NCBI RefSeq assembly: GCF_028551275.1
Contig: NZ_CP117025.1
Coordinates: 62,001-126,000, forward strand
DNA from: Sphingomonas hankookensis
GTDB lineage: Bacteria > Pseudomonadota > Alphaproteobacteria > Sphingomonadales > Sphingomonadaceae
Length of the DNA: 64,000 nt
Direction: 5' to 3'
Part shown: piece after piece, positions 35,180 through 44,613 of the stretch
Layout: the number at the start of each line of letters is the position of its first letter
Numbering within the stretch: position 1 is the stretch's first letter
Made by a program: the position numbers and the translations under genes
Notes under the pieces: model-generated
What the model was told of the DNA's origin: nothing
What the model saw: the letters and a program-made list of their open reading frames with translations, nothing else
Database searches by the model: none

Positions 35180-35794
35180 ATGCCCCTGCATAACTGGCTG
35201 CTGTTCGTGGCCGCCGTGATCGTGCTGTGCGGCACGCCCGGCCCGAACATGCTCCATGTCCTCTCCCGCAGCGTGGCGCTGGGCTGGCGCGGCAGCTTGC
35301 CGGCGATGGCCGGGTGCCTGACGGCTCTGGTCGGGGTGCTGGCGGCATCCGCGGCGGGGCTGACCGCGCTGCTGACCGCCGTACCCGGCCTGTTCGACGT
35401 GCTGCGCTATGCGGGGGCAGCCTATCTCGCATGGCTCGGTTTTCGCGCGCTGACCACACGCGCCGCATCGGCCGATGCGCCGTTGCCGGCGCTGCCGCCC
35501 GCGCGACTGTTCCGCGGCGGCTTTCTGGTCGGGATCAGCAATCCCAAGCTGCTGCTGTTCGCCACCGCCTTCCTGCCGCAGTTCGTCGACCAAGCCCGGC
35601 CACAGGCACCGCAGTTCGCGATCCTCGTCGCGACCTTCGCGCTGGTCGAATGCCTGTGGTACGCCGCCTATGCGCTGGGCGGCCGATCGATCGCCCGCCA
35701 CCTGACCCGCCCGCGCGTCCGCCGCTGGTTCGACCGCGCGACTGGCGGCATCTTCCTCGGCTTCAGCGCCGCGCTGCTCGCCTCGCGCGTCTGA
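35180..35794 (+). CDS. LysE/RhtB-family amino acid exporter
   Basis: The 204-residue membrane protein has about six hydrophobic segments and the family start CGTPGPNMLHVLSRS, then YAGAAYLAWLGFRAL and GISNPKLLLF. RhtB-type proteins export homoserine, threonine or other amino acids. Only four bases separate it from the Mla operon stop, so it is probably transcribed with it, although functions seem unrelated. Confidence 0.9.
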   Translation: MPLHNWLLFVAAVIVLCGTPGPNMLHVLSRSVALGWRGSLPAMAGCLTALVGVLAASAAGLTALLTAVPGLFDVLRYAGAAYLAWLGFRALTTRAASADAPLPALPPARLFRGGFLVGISNPKLLLFATAFLPQFVDQARPQAPQFAILVATFALVECLWYAAYALGGRSIARHLTRPRVRRWFDRATGGIFLGFSAALLASRV

Positions 35795-35797
35795 TTT

Positions 35798-36664
35798 CTA
35801 CCGGACCGGCGCCTTGCGGACCGGCGGCATCGCATTGCACACATCGGCCCCGCCCGCCGGCACCGTGAAGAACGGCGGCTCGCGATTCTCCCGCCCGCGC
35901 AGCCATGCGGCGAACCGCGCATTGTCGGCCGCGCGAAACTGATAATGCGGGCGCTGCGCAGCCGGCATGTCGCTGGCCAGCCGCACCGACAGGATCGGGG
36001 TCGGCACCTGATCCGGCGCATAGAAGCCCATATTGCCGGTCCCGCGCGGCAACGAGGACAGAAACTCCATCCCCTCGATCACCCGCCCAACCAACGCGAT
36101 ATTGCGGTCGAGATGCCGCGGCGCGTGGCCGATCACGGTGTACAGCTCCGCCCCGCTACCGGTGCTGGGCGCCATGTCCCGCCCGACCCCGACCATCGCA
36201 TAGCAATGCGTCAGCCACGCCGCCTTGCCATCGCTCGCCACCGGCCAGCCATCCGCGCTATGCCCGCTCTTCGCCGCATAGGGGTCCGGCCGCGTCATCC
36301 GCGTCACCGCATCATAGCGGCTGCCGACATATTCGGCGGGCGGATTGGCGACGACACCGGCGGGCAGCGGCTTCTTCTCGGTCACGTCGCCCCATTGCGT
36401 GACGTAATTGTCCTGCACGCGGTACACCGACGTCCCGTCCCACCAATGCGCCCGCGCCAGCTTGCGCAGATTGTCGACATGGACCGGCGCGTAGCGCGGC
36501 GCCAGCCGGATCACGACCCGTCGGTTGCCGGCAAGCGTCATTACCATCAGTTCGTCATCGGGAATCGCCCGCCAGTCGGCCTCGACCGGATCGGCCGGCG
36601 CAGGCGGCGCCGCGGCAGATGCAGTGGACTGGAGCAGGGCGGCGATCAGCGAGACGATGTGCAT
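35798..36664 (-). CDS. Exported cyclophilin-type peptidyl-prolyl isomerase
   Basis: The 288-residue protein has a Sec signal peptide (MHIVSLIAALLQSTASAAA) and a cyclophilin fold with LMVMTLAGNRRVVIRLAPRYAPVH-type opening, YRVQDNYVTQWGD, and ELYTVIGHAPRHLDRNIALVG with the usual phrase near the active site. It is longer than minimal cyclophilins by insertions and a C-terminal tail. ATG 36664 was chosen because codons upstream run into the tRNA gene. It is convergent with the LysE gene, three bases apart. Confidence 0.88.
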   Translation of the reverse strand: MHIVSLIAALLQSTASAAAPPAPADPVEADWRAIPDDELMVMTLAGNRRVVIRLAPRYAPVHVDNLRKLARAHWWDGTSVYRVQDNYVTQWGDVTEKKPLPAGVVANPPAEYVGSRYDAVTRMTRPDPYAAKSGHSADGWPVASDGKAAWLTHCYAMVGVGRDMAPSTGSGAELYTVIGHAPRHLDRNIALVGRVIEGMEFLSSLPRGTGNMGFYAPDQVPTPILSVRLASDMPAAQRPHYQFRAADNARFAAWLRGRENREPPFFTVPAGGADVCNAMPPVRKAPVR

Positions 36665-36754
36665 GCGCCATGCTGGCACGCATATCGTCTGTCCTGCAAC
36701 TGCCGCTTGCCAGAAATCGCGCCGCGCCCTAGGGAACCCACCTTCCGGCAATGC

Positions 36755-36845
36755 GGAGCGGTGGCCGAGTGGTCGAAGGCGCTCGCCTGGAAAGTGAGTA
36801 TACGGCAAAACCGTATCGAGGGTTCGAATCCCTCCCGCTCCGCCA
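36755..36845 (+). tRNA. tRNA-Ser (anticodon GGA)
   Basis: The 91-base gene has acceptor stem GGAGCGG/CCGCTCC, D-arm phrase GGCCGAGTGGTCGAAGGC, anticodon GGA at 36789-36791, the long variable arm of class II tRNAs, T-loop GGTTCGAATCC and an encoded CCA at 36843-36845. It lies between the cyclophilin gene and the arabinan locus; I saw no integrated element or repeated 3' end beside it. Confidence 0.96.
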
Positions 36846-36953
36846 TTCGACAAGGTCTTAGGCCGAACCCGCTAGGGCAACCGCAGGCAGCGACATGCCG
36901 GTCAGCCAGTCGCATCCGACGGACGCCCCCGCCCGTCAGATGCGACCGCTCGA

Positions 36954-38021
36954 TCAAACCCGCAGCGGACCGTTGGCGACGGGCGGGTCGAATTGTGGGA
37001 CGCCGTCGGCATCGTAGCGGACCGGTTGGACCCGCGTATGGCGGTTGGGATCGAATAGCGGGTCGCCGGTGATCTTTTCATAGTCGCGCGCGTGGAACAC
37101 GATCATGTCGCGGCCGCGTTCGTCGACGGTGAAGCTGTTGTGGCCGGGACCGAAAATCCTGCGGGCCGGATCGGTCTTCATCACCGGTACCGGCGATTTG
37201 GTCCACGCCGTCGGGTCCATGATATCGGCATCGTCGCGCGCAGTCAGCATCCCCAGACAATAGCGCGCATCGGTGGCGCTGGCCGAATAGGTCATGAACA
37301 GCCGCCCGTTACGCGCCAGCAGCGCCGGCGCCTCGGCAACCTTGTAGCCCCGGATTTCCCATGGAAGCGTCGGCACGGTCAGCCGCGCAGGCTTCGCGGC
37401 CAGCGTCAGCGGCGTCGCCAGCGGTGCGAGGTACAGGTTCGAATTGGTGTCGATTCCCGGCTCGCGCTGCGCCCACGCCAGATAGCGGGTGCCGCGATGG
37501 ACGAAGCTGGTCGAATCAAGGTTGAAGCTGTCCCATGGCGTCTGGAGCTGGCCCAGCACGGTCCAGTTGCCCATCATCGGATCGGGGCCATCGCACACCA
37601 CGGCATAGGTGCGGATGCGGAACACATCCTCGCCGCCGCCGCTGGGGCCGGCGGCGAAATACATGATCCACTTGCCGTCGATCCAGTGCAGCTCGGGCGC
37701 CCACAGGAAGCCGGACATCGGCCCCTTCGCCTCATGCCGCCACAGCACCTTTTCCGACGCGTTGGTCAGGCCGCCGATGGTCCGCGCGCGCCGCAACACC
37801 AGCCGGTCATATTCCGGTACCGACCCGGTCAGGTAATACCAGCCATCGGTGTGGCGAAAAACCTGCGCATCGGCGCGGTTCTTGACCAGCGGGTTGACGA
37901 TGCCGTTCGGGCGGCGGCGCTGCGCGAAGGCAGGCAGCGTTGCGGCGGCGGCAGTAACGGCCGCCCCGCTCAGGAACAGGCGGCGCGATAGCGGATCGGT
38001 CACGGGCATCTTCTCCTTCAT
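36954..38021 (-). CDS. GH43 exo-alpha-1,5-L-arabinofuranosidase
   Basis: The 355-residue exported enzyme has a twin-arginine signal (SRRLFLSGAAVTAAAATLP). Its five-bladed GH43 fold shows the order ADAQVFRHTDGWYYLTGS, RARTIGGLT, PMSGFLWAPELHWIDGKW and VAEAPALLARNG, typical of exo-acting arabinofuranosidases that cut single arabinose units from 1,5-arabino-oligosaccharides. The putative base Asp and acid Glu are in the first and last of these. The gene overlaps the upstream arabinanase gene by four bases (ATGA) and is last in the operon. Likely acts in the periplasm on oligosaccharides from the endo-enzymes. Confidence 0.88.
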   Translation of the reverse strand: MKEKMPVTDPLSRRLFLSGAAVTAAAATLPAFAQRRRPNGIVNPLVKNRADAQVFRHTDGWYYLTGSVPEYDRLVLRRARTIGGLTNASEKVLWRHEAKGPMSGFLWAPELHWIDGKWIMYFAAGPSGGGEDVFRIRTYAVVCDGPDPMMGNWTVLGQLQTPWDSFNLDSTSFVHRGTRYLAWAQREPGIDTNSNLYLAPLATPLTLAAKPARLTVPTLPWEIRGYKVAEAPALLARNGRLFMTYSASATDARYCLGMLTARDDADIMDPTAWTKSPVPVMKTDPARRIFGPGHNSFTVDERGRDMIVFHARDYEKITGDPLFDPNRHTRVQPVRYDADGVPQFDPPVANGPLRV

Positions 38022-39019
38022 TGCGCGGTCGGCCAGCCATCGCGGCCCCATTCGAGGGTCGCGACACGCAGGGTCGGCGCACCGTCATTGTCCTTGTCGT
38101 AGGCGTGATGGACGAGGCGGTCGACGCCATCGGTCCCACGATAATGGCCGGCGTGTCCCGGCCCGCGGAACCGTCTCTGTTCCTGCAGGTCGGCGCGCAG
38201 CAGGATCGTGCCGCCACCGGCCAGCATCGAGCTGCCGTCCTTGCCCAGATAGGGGCCGGTGATCGACTTCGATCGGCCGATCACGGTGTAATAGGTGCTG
38301 TTCACGCCTTTGCAGCAATAGTCGTAGCTGGCGATCAGCCAGTAATAGCCGCCACGGGCAAAGATATAGGGCGCCTCGATGATCGACGGTGCGCCGGCCG
38401 GCACCGGGCGGCTGGCGAGCGTCAAAGGTCTGGCGCGCGGGTTCAGTGGCTTGCCGGTGGCGCGGTCCAGCTCGACCAGCTTCAACCCGCTCCAGAAGCT
38501 GCCGAAGGACAGCCAGTGCCGCCCCTGGCCATCGGCGATGAACGCCGGGTCGATCGCATTGTAGTCGTCGGTGGGCATCGACTGCAGCACCACCCCCTCG
38601 TCCCGCCAGCCATAGCCGGGCGCGGCGGGGTCGAGCGTCATATTGGTGGCAAGCCCGATCGCCGAGCGGTTCGACCCGAAGGTCGAAACCGAATAATAGA
38701 GCCGGTAGCGCCCGTTCACGAAGGATATGTCGGGCGCCCACATGTTCTTCGCCCCCGGTATCGCCAGCACCGCCCAGTCGGGCAGCGTGGCGAAGGGCGG
38801 CGTGCCGGCGCGCCAGTGGACGAGGTCGGGCGAGGTGCGCGCCGCGATCAGCCCCTGCCCGTCCTTGCCGATCCCGGTCGAAAAGACGTGCCAGGTGCCG
38901 CCCTGCCGGATCAGGACCGGATCATGGACCGGGCGGATGTCACCGTCAGGCGCCGGGGCCTGGGCCATCGAGCCACCGGCCAGCAGCAGCGCGGCGAGCG
39001 GCGCGACGAACCGGGCCAT
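38018..39019 (-). CDS. GH43 endo-1,5-alpha-L-arabinanase
   Basis: The 333-residue enzyme has a Sec signal peptide (LAALLLAGGSMA). Catalytic segments of the GH43 arabinanase group are seen: IRPVHDPVLI (base Asp), NMWAPDISFV (Asp), YNAIDPAFI and IIEAPYIFARGG (acid Glu), plus SYDYCCKGVNSTYYTVIGRS. It probably cuts the arabinan backbone at or near the cell surface. It is about half identical by eye to the lipoprotein paralogue upstream and separated from it by one base, so a tandem duplication is likely. Confidence 0.9.
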   Translation of the reverse strand: MARFVAPLAALLLAGGSMAQAPAPDGDIRPVHDPVLIRQGGTWHVFSTGIGKDGQGLIAARTSPDLVHWRAGTPPFATLPDWAVLAIPGAKNMWAPDISFVNGRYRLYYSVSTFGSNRSAIGLATNMTLDPAAPGYGWRDEGVVLQSMPTDDYNAIDPAFIADGQGRHWLSFGSFWSGLKLVELDRATGKPLNPRARPLTLASRPVPAGAPSIIEAPYIFARGGYYWLIASYDYCCKGVNSTYYTVIGRSKSITGPYLGKDGSSMLAGGGTILLRADLQEQRRFRGPGHAGHYRGTDGVDRLVHHAYDKDNDGAPTLRVATLEWGRDGWPTAQ

Positions 39020-39020
39020 G

Positions 39021-40103
39021 TTACTGCGCCACCGGCCAGCCATCGGCATCCCAGACCAGCTTCTGGATCTGCAGCGTCGGCGCGCCGTTCCGTTCGCGGT
39101 CATAGGCGTGATAGACGATGTGATCACCGGTTGATTCCTGCAACACGGCGACATGGCCGCGCCCGACATAGCGGGCATTGGTCCCCTGCCCCGATGCCAG
39201 CACCAGCGTGCCGCCGCCGTCGAGCATCGATTTGCCGCTCTTGTCGAGATACGGACCGGTTGGCGTCTTCGACCGGCCGACGACGGTGTTGTAGGTGCTG
39301 TCCGCGCCCTTGCAGCAGCTGTCGAACGACGCGAACAGATAATAATAGTCGCCGTGCCGCACCACGAACGGCGCCTCGATCGCGCCGGGCGACGGACGGC
39401 TGGCCAGTGCGTAGACCGTCTGGTCGCTGGCGAGGCGCAGGCCGGTAGCGGGATCGAGCCGCACCATCTTGATGCCACTCCAGAAGCTGCCGAAGGCCAT
39501 CCATTCGCGGCCATCGGCATCGGTGAACACCGCCGGATCGATCGCGTTGAAATTGTCGGACGTGCTCGACTGGATGACCGGGCCCTTGTCGGTCCAGCCT
39601 GTCGAGGGGGTGTTGGTGTTCAACGCATTGGTGGTGGTCAGGCCGATCGCCGAGCGGTTGCTGCCGAAGGTCGAGACCGAATAATAGAGGCGGAACTCGC
39701 CACCGCGCTTGACGATATCGGGCGCCCAGATGCCGCTGGTGCCCGGCACCGCCGTCGTCGCCCAGGCGGGCAACGCCGTGTAGGCCGGCCCGCGCCACGT
39801 CCACCCCTTCAGGTCGGTCGAGGTGCGCGTCGCCAGCAGCCCTTCGCGATCGCTGACCGAACCGGTCGCGAACAGGTAATAGGTGTTGCCGTCCTTGATG
39901 ATCGCAGGGTCGTGTACAGGCATGGTATCGCCGGTCAGCGCCAGCCCGACCGGCGTCGGGCTGGCCGTGGGAGTCGGTGTAGGCGTGGGCGTCGGGGCCG
40001 GCGCGGCGGGCGCCTTGATATTGCCGCTGGCATCGCTGCCGGAAATACCGTTGCAGCCGGCGAGAAGGACGAGGGCGGCGAGCGGAAGGGTGGACCGGAT
40101 CAT
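39021..40103 (-). CDS. GH43 endo-1,5-alpha-L-arabinanase, lipoprotein
   Basis: The 360-residue enzyme starts with a lipoprotein signal and lipobox LLAGC, then a Pro/Thr linker (about residues 30-50) that lifts the catalytic domain off the membrane. The GH43 segments TMPVHDPAII, GIWAPDIVKR, FNAIDPAVF and AIEAPFVVRHG carry the expected acids. Surface anchoring beside the receptor suggests it makes the first cuts in arabinan. It is the first enzyme gene of the operon, 69 bases after the receptor gene. Confidence 0.9.
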   Translation of the reverse strand: MIRSTLPLAALVLLAGCNGISGSDASGNIKAPAAPAPTPTPTPTPTASPTPVGLALTGDTMPVHDPAIIKDGNTYYLFATGSVSDREGLLATRTSTDLKGWTWRGPAYTALPAWATTAVPGTSGIWAPDIVKRGGEFRLYYSVSTFGSNRSAIGLTTTNALNTNTPSTGWTDKGPVIQSSTSDNFNAIDPAVFTDADGREWMAFGSFWSGIKMVRLDPATGLRLASDQTVYALASRPSPGAIEAPFVVRHGDYYYLFASFDSCCKGADSTYNTVVGRSKTPTGPYLDKSGKSMLDGGGTLVLASGQGTNARYVGRGHVAVLQESTGDHIVYHAYDRERNGAPTLQIQKLVWDADGWPVAQ

Positions 40104-40172
40104 GGGTGGGTCACTCCGTCAGAATAGAATGGGATCGCGAAGGGCGGCGGGGCGCTGGCCCCGCCCGCCCGG

Positions 40173-42989
40173 TCAGTCGAACGCGTAGCGCAGGCCGACC
40201 GCGAAGGTCCGCGACAACAGCGTGGTGCCGAGATTGAACTGGTTCTGGTTCCCGGCATCCTCGAACTTGTAATAGTTCTGCTGCGTCTGGCTGGTCAGGT
40301 TGACCGCATCCAGCGTCAGGCCCAGCCGCTTGGTGACGTCATAGGTCAGCTGGAAATCGAGGCTGCTTTCGGGCCGCCGCCATACGCCGATCGGGTTGGC
40401 GAACAGCCGCGCCTCGTTATTGCCGAGGAACGCCTTGCGCCAGACATAGGACAGGCGGGCGCCCAGACCGCCCTTATCATAGGCGAGCGTTGCATTGTAC
40501 GACAGGTCGGACACGCCGAAGAATGCCGATTCGGTTTCGGCGACGATGTTGCCGTTCTGGTCCGAGATGGGGATGTTCTGCTTGGAATCGAGCAGCGTCA
40601 TGCTGCCCTGGAAGCCGAAGCCGTCCAGCACCCAGGGCAGATAGGTCGGGAAATAGGTCAGGCCCAGCTCGATGCCCTTCAGCACGCCGTTCGATGCGTT
40701 TTCGGGACGGGTCACGGCAAAGCGGTTGGTGTTCAGCCCGGTGCCGGGGATGACCAGCAGCGAGGTGACCGGCACGACCAGCCCATCGATCTCGCGACGG
40801 AAGGCGGTGGCGTAGAGCGCACTGTTGCGTTCGAAATACCATTCGGCCGACAAGTCGTAGTTGCGCGCGGTGGTCGGGCGCAGGTTCGGATTGCCGGCGC
40901 TGCCGCTGCCGCGCCCGACATTGGTCAGGTCGCCGACCAGGTTGGGATTGGGGTTGAGATCGCCGAACGCCGGACGGCGCAGCGTCTCACCATAATTGAA
41001 GCGGATGCGGAAATCGTCGGTGATCTCGTAGCGCAGCGTGGCGCTCGGCAGGAAACGGCTGGTGCCGTTCGACGCGCTGGTCACCCGGCCGTTATAGCGG
41101 TCGGTAAAGACGAAATTGGTGTCGACATCGGTGTAGCGCACGCCCGCCTGGACGAAGAACGGTCGTCCGAACAGGTCGAACTGCCCGTCCGCCATCGCAT
41201 AGGCGGTCATCGTGATCTCGTTGATGTCGAACACATCGGTCAGGCTGAGCGCGTTCGACAGCTTGAACCCCGGTGCGACGCTGCCCTTGTAGAGCTGGCG
41301 GATCGCATCGACATTTTCGTAGATATAGGTGCCGTTGGGGACCAGCCACGACGTCGGCACGCTGGCGCGCCCGTCGAAAAAGTCCTTGTTGAGCAATTGC
41401 AGGCCCGGATCGAGCGTCGACAACCGCCGACCGAGCCCGGGCGCGTCCTGCGCCCGCACCGAATCCATCGCATTGCGATCGTCGATGCGGATGCCGGCCT
41501 TCACGCGGCGCAGGAAGCCTTCGTCCCAGCGGTTCTCACCATCCAGATGCAGGGTAAGGGCGTCACCCTTCGACCGGTTGGCGTTGTCGTAGAATTCGCC
41601 GACATTCCACTGGGTCGGGTCGGTCAGCAGCGCGTTGTTGTCGAAATTATAGGCGGGAATGCCGTTGCGGGTGTTGAAGTCGACATCGATCCGCTTGGCC
41701 ACGCGATCGATCCGCATCGCCAGGAACTGCGTGTCGAACTGGCTGTTCTGGTACGACAAGTCGGCGGTGATCCGCGCATTGTCACCGACCTTCCAGTCGC
41801 CGTTCAGCGCATAGACGAAGCTGTTGGTCTTCGACCGGGTATAGTCGCCGCTGTTGAAGCCATAGACGTCGCCGACCGAGCGCGCCTTGATGATGTTGGT
41901 GTCGGGATACAGCTCGATCGTCGATTTGGGGTTGGCGCCAAGCGACCCCCACCAGTCGACGAAGCTGAAGAACAGGCTGTTCTGCGTCGTCGCGCTGAAC
42001 TGGTTCCAGAAGACTTCGGCGGTGTAGGTCGAGCTGTTGTTCGGCGACCATTGCACCGCGGCGTTGACCGCCGGACGCTCGCGCGTGCCGGCGACGTCGG
42101 GGCTGAACACCGCGTCGCGCGACAGATAATAGGGCACCTGCCGCCCACCGAGCAGGAAGGTCGATCCGGCGGCATAGGGCAGGCCGCGCTCGGTCCCGGG
42201 CACCCAGGCGCCGCTTTCGGGGAAGACCCGCTGCAACGGGGTGAAGCCCGGCGGCGGGTTTTCGGTCACAAACGGCACCATCGCGCCCGACGTCACGCTC
42301 ATGTCGCGGAACTTCGTGCGCGCATAGCTGCCGCTGACCAGCACGCCGATGTCGCCGATCCCGGTTTCCCAGCGGTTGCTGATCAGGCCCGATACGTTCG
42401 GGTTAAAGCTGTCGGCCTGTTCGTTGTAGATGCCGCGCGCGACGCCCGAGATGGCGAAGCCGTTGAAATCGAACGGACGCCGGGTGAACACGTCGATCTG
42501 TCCGGCAATGCCGGTTTCGATCTGGTCGGCGGCGCGCGTCTTGTACACGTCGATCCGCTTGACGAGGTTCGCCGGAATATCGGCCAGCGCAAAGGCCTGA
42601 CCCGATGCGGTAAAGATGTTGCGCCCGTTCATGGTGGTCAGCGCGTCGGGCAGGCCGCGGATCGAGATCGCCGCCGCTTCGCCGCCGGTGCGGTTCGTGA
42701 CCTGCACGCCGCTGATCCGCTGCAACGCTTCGATCGCATTGTTGTCGGGCAATTTGCCGACATCCTCGGCCACGATCGAGTCGACGACCTGCGTCGCGTT
42801 GCGCTTGACGTTCAGCGCGCCGACGATCGAGGCGCGGACCCCGGTGACGACGATTTCATCCTCGGCTTCGGACGTGACCGACGCGACATCCGGCGACGAC
42901 TGGACTTCCGATGTGTCCTGTGCCGATGCCGGTGATGGCAGAAATGCCAAGGCCGAAACCGACGCCAGAATCGTAGCTATGCCGCGCAT
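40173..42989 (-). CDS. TonB-dependent outer-membrane receptor, arabinan locus
   Basis: The 938-residue receptor has a signal peptide (SPASA cleavage near residue 23), a TonB box-like EDEIVVTGVRAS, a plug domain (about 60-180; ISIRGLPDALTTMNGR) and a 22-strand barrel ending in LRYAFD with terminal aromatic signature. It is the probable importer of arabino-oligosaccharides, given the three GH43 genes downstream in the same orientation. The start is preceded by a run of G. No susD-like gene is present, as is usual in Proteobacteria. No regulator gene is adjacent. Confidence 0.92.
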   Translation of the reverse strand: MRGIATILASVSALAFLPSPASAQDTSEVQSSPDVASVTSEAEDEIVVTGVRASIVGALNVKRNATQVVDSIVAEDVGKLPDNNAIEALQRISGVQVTNRTGGEAAAISIRGLPDALTTMNGRNIFTASGQAFALADIPANLVKRIDVYKTRAADQIETGIAGQIDVFTRRPFDFNGFAISGVARGIYNEQADSFNPNVSGLISNRWETGIGDIGVLVSGSYARTKFRDMSVTSGAMVPFVTENPPPGFTPLQRVFPESGAWVPGTERGLPYAAGSTFLLGGRQVPYYLSRDAVFSPDVAGTRERPAVNAAVQWSPNNSSTYTAEVFWNQFSATTQNSLFFSFVDWWGSLGANPKSTIELYPDTNIIKARSVGDVYGFNSGDYTRSKTNSFVYALNGDWKVGDNARITADLSYQNSQFDTQFLAMRIDRVAKRIDVDFNTRNGIPAYNFDNNALLTDPTQWNVGEFYDNANRSKGDALTLHLDGENRWDEGFLRRVKAGIRIDDRNAMDSVRAQDAPGLGRRLSTLDPGLQLLNKDFFDGRASVPTSWLVPNGTYIYENVDAIRQLYKGSVAPGFKLSNALSLTDVFDINEITMTAYAMADGQFDLFGRPFFVQAGVRYTDVDTNFVFTDRYNGRVTSASNGTSRFLPSATLRYEITDDFRIRFNYGETLRRPAFGDLNPNPNLVGDLTNVGRGSGSAGNPNLRPTTARNYDLSAEWYFERNSALYATAFRREIDGLVVPVTSLLVIPGTGLNTNRFAVTRPENASNGVLKGIELGLTYFPTYLPWVLDGFGFQGSMTLLDSKQNIPISDQNGNIVAETESAFFGVSDLSYNATLAYDKGGLGARLSYVWRKAFLGNNEARLFANPIGVWRRPESSLDFQLTYDVTKRLGLTLDAVNLTSQTQQNYYKFEDAGNQNQFNLGTTLLSRTFAVGLRYAFD

Positions 42990-43249
42990 ATATCCCCCCC
43001 AAACGATTTTCTGTTTTTATAATACTCTGACAAATATCAGCTGATTGCGTGTTGGCAATCGAAAAAAAGCGGCACAGCTTCGGATCATCGCGCCGTTATC
43101 GCTAACAACAACTGGACGCGATTACCGAAGAGAGGCCGGACTGTTCGGCGGATTCGTTTGTCTGACTATCGGATGCCGATGGTCGATATGCTCGATGGTG
43201 CATGACCGGCATAGTGGCAGCGGCGGCGGCGAAGCGGTACGAAGGCGTC

Positions 43250-44419
43250 ATGCCGATCGTCGCCTTGCTCGCCGCTGCCACGGCGCAACCCGTTGCCGAA
43301 GTGCGCGTCGCGTTCGACCGACAGGGCGAAACGGCGGTCGTCACGCGTGGACTGGCCGATATCGCCGCGAACCGTCCGGTCACCGCCGATGATCCGGTCC
43401 GCGTCGCGTCCATTTCCAAGCTGGTAACGGCGATCGCGGTGTTGCGACTGGTCGATGCCAAGCGGCTCGATCTCGATGCGGACGTATCCGATCTGCTCGG
43501 CTGGCGGCTGCGGCATCCGCGTTTTCCCGACGTGCCGATCACGCTGCGGATGCTGCTGTCGCACCGGGCGGGGATCGTCGACGGGGTCGATTATGTCCTG
43601 CCGCTCGATGCCGAACTGGCCCCGGTGCTAGCGGATCCGAAAGCATGGGACGCCGCCCATGCGCCGGGTACGTGGTTCGCCTATGCCAATCTGAACTTCC
43701 CGATCGTCGCGAGCGTGATCGAACGCGCGACCGGCGAACGGTTCGACCGGGCGATGCAGCGGCTGGTGTTCGCGCCGCTGGGTATCGAGGCCTGCTATAA
43801 CTGGGCGAGTTGCGCGCCGGGCGTGTCGGCGCGGGCGGTGGTGCAGTATCGCGCGGGCAAGCCGACCAAGGACGACCATCATGGCCGCCCGCCCGCCTGC
43901 CCGGTCGAGCCGGCGCGCGACGGTTCGTGCGACCTGTCGCGGTGGCGTGCGGGGGTGAACGGGGCGATGTTCTCGCCGCAAGGGGGGCTGCGCATCTCGG
44001 CGCGGGGGCTGGCGGCGATCGGGCGGATGCTGTTGCGCCGGGGCCAGGGGGACCGCGGGCGATTGTTGTCCCCACGCGCCTTTGCCCTGCTGACCACGCC
44101 GCAATGGACCTGGGACGGGACCAACGGCGACACCGGCAGCGATGCGACGACGGGAGCGAAACAGGCGGGGTTCATGTGCCGCTATGGGTTGGCGGTGACG
44201 TTCCTTGCGACGCCGGTGCGGGGGTGCCGTGACGACCCGTTCGGCGACGGGCGGATGCGGATCGGTCATGCCGGTGACGCCTATGGCCTGCGCTCGGGGC
44301 TGTGGGTCGATCTGCGGCGCGGGACCGGCGTCGCCTATTTCGCGACCGATGTGCCGGTGGCGGCGGCGACGGGGTCGGCGTTTACGCCGACCGAGGAGCG
44401 GTTGGCACGGGGAAGGTGA
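43250..44419 (+). CDS. Exported serine hydrolase (class C beta-lactamase-like)
   Basis: The 389-residue protein begins at ATG 43250 with a short hydrophobic N-terminus ([12 protein letters not shown]) suitable for export. The S-x-x-K motif is SISK and the Y-x-N motif is YANLNF; the third motif is less clear, around [10 protein letters not shown]. This set marks beta-lactamase/penicillin-binding-protein-fold hydrolases, which include esterases and D-aminopeptidases. There is no reason to call it a resistance enzyme. It is divergent from the TonB receptor gene. Confidence 0.85.
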   Translation: MPIVALLAAATAQPVAEVRVAFDRQGETAVVTRGLADIAANRPVTADDPVRVASISKLVTAIAVLRLVDAKRLDLDADVSDLLGWRLRHPRFPDVPITLRMLLSHRAGIVDGVDYVLPLDAELAPVLADPKAWDAAHAPGTWFAYANLNFPIVASVIERATGERFDRAMQRLVFAPLGIEACYNWASCAPGVSARAVVQYRAGKPTKDDHHGRPPACPVEPARDGSCDLSRWRAGVNGAMFSPQGGLRISARGLAAIGRMLLRRGQGDRGRLLSPRAFALLTTPQWTWDGTNGDTGSDATTGAKQAGFMCRYGLAVTFLATPVRGCRDDPFGDGRMRIGHAGDAYGLRSGLWVDLRRGTGVAYFATDVPVAAATGSAFTPTEERLARGR

Positions 44420-44467
44420 TTTTGCCTCCCCTGCTCCCTTCGCGCCCCACCCCCGACCCCCGACCCC

Positions 44468-44584
44468 GTTTGCTTCGAGCGCAGGTTCGAGCCTGTCGAG
44501 AACCGTAGTCGAGAAGGGGTTGCCCCAACACAGGGTTCTCGACGGACGCTTCTCGACAAGCTCGAAACTGCTCGAACCGAACGG
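44468..44584. repeat. Inverted-repeat element, family C, second copy
   Basis: It shares TTCGAGCGCAGGTTCGAGCC and the end ACTGCTCGAACCGAACG-type sequence with 21653-21854. It lies between two convergent genes. Confidence 0.75.
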
Positions 44585-44613
44585 GGGTAACAAAACCGAG
44601 CGGACGTGGCCCC

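Noticed and set aside
36755..36845. Integrated element at tRNA-Ser
   Set aside because: No integrase and no repeated tRNA 3' end were found next to it.
43250..44419. Antibiotic-resistance beta-lactamase
   Set aside because: Only the general SxxK and YxN fold motifs are present; many esterases and peptidases share them, and no resistance context is seen.
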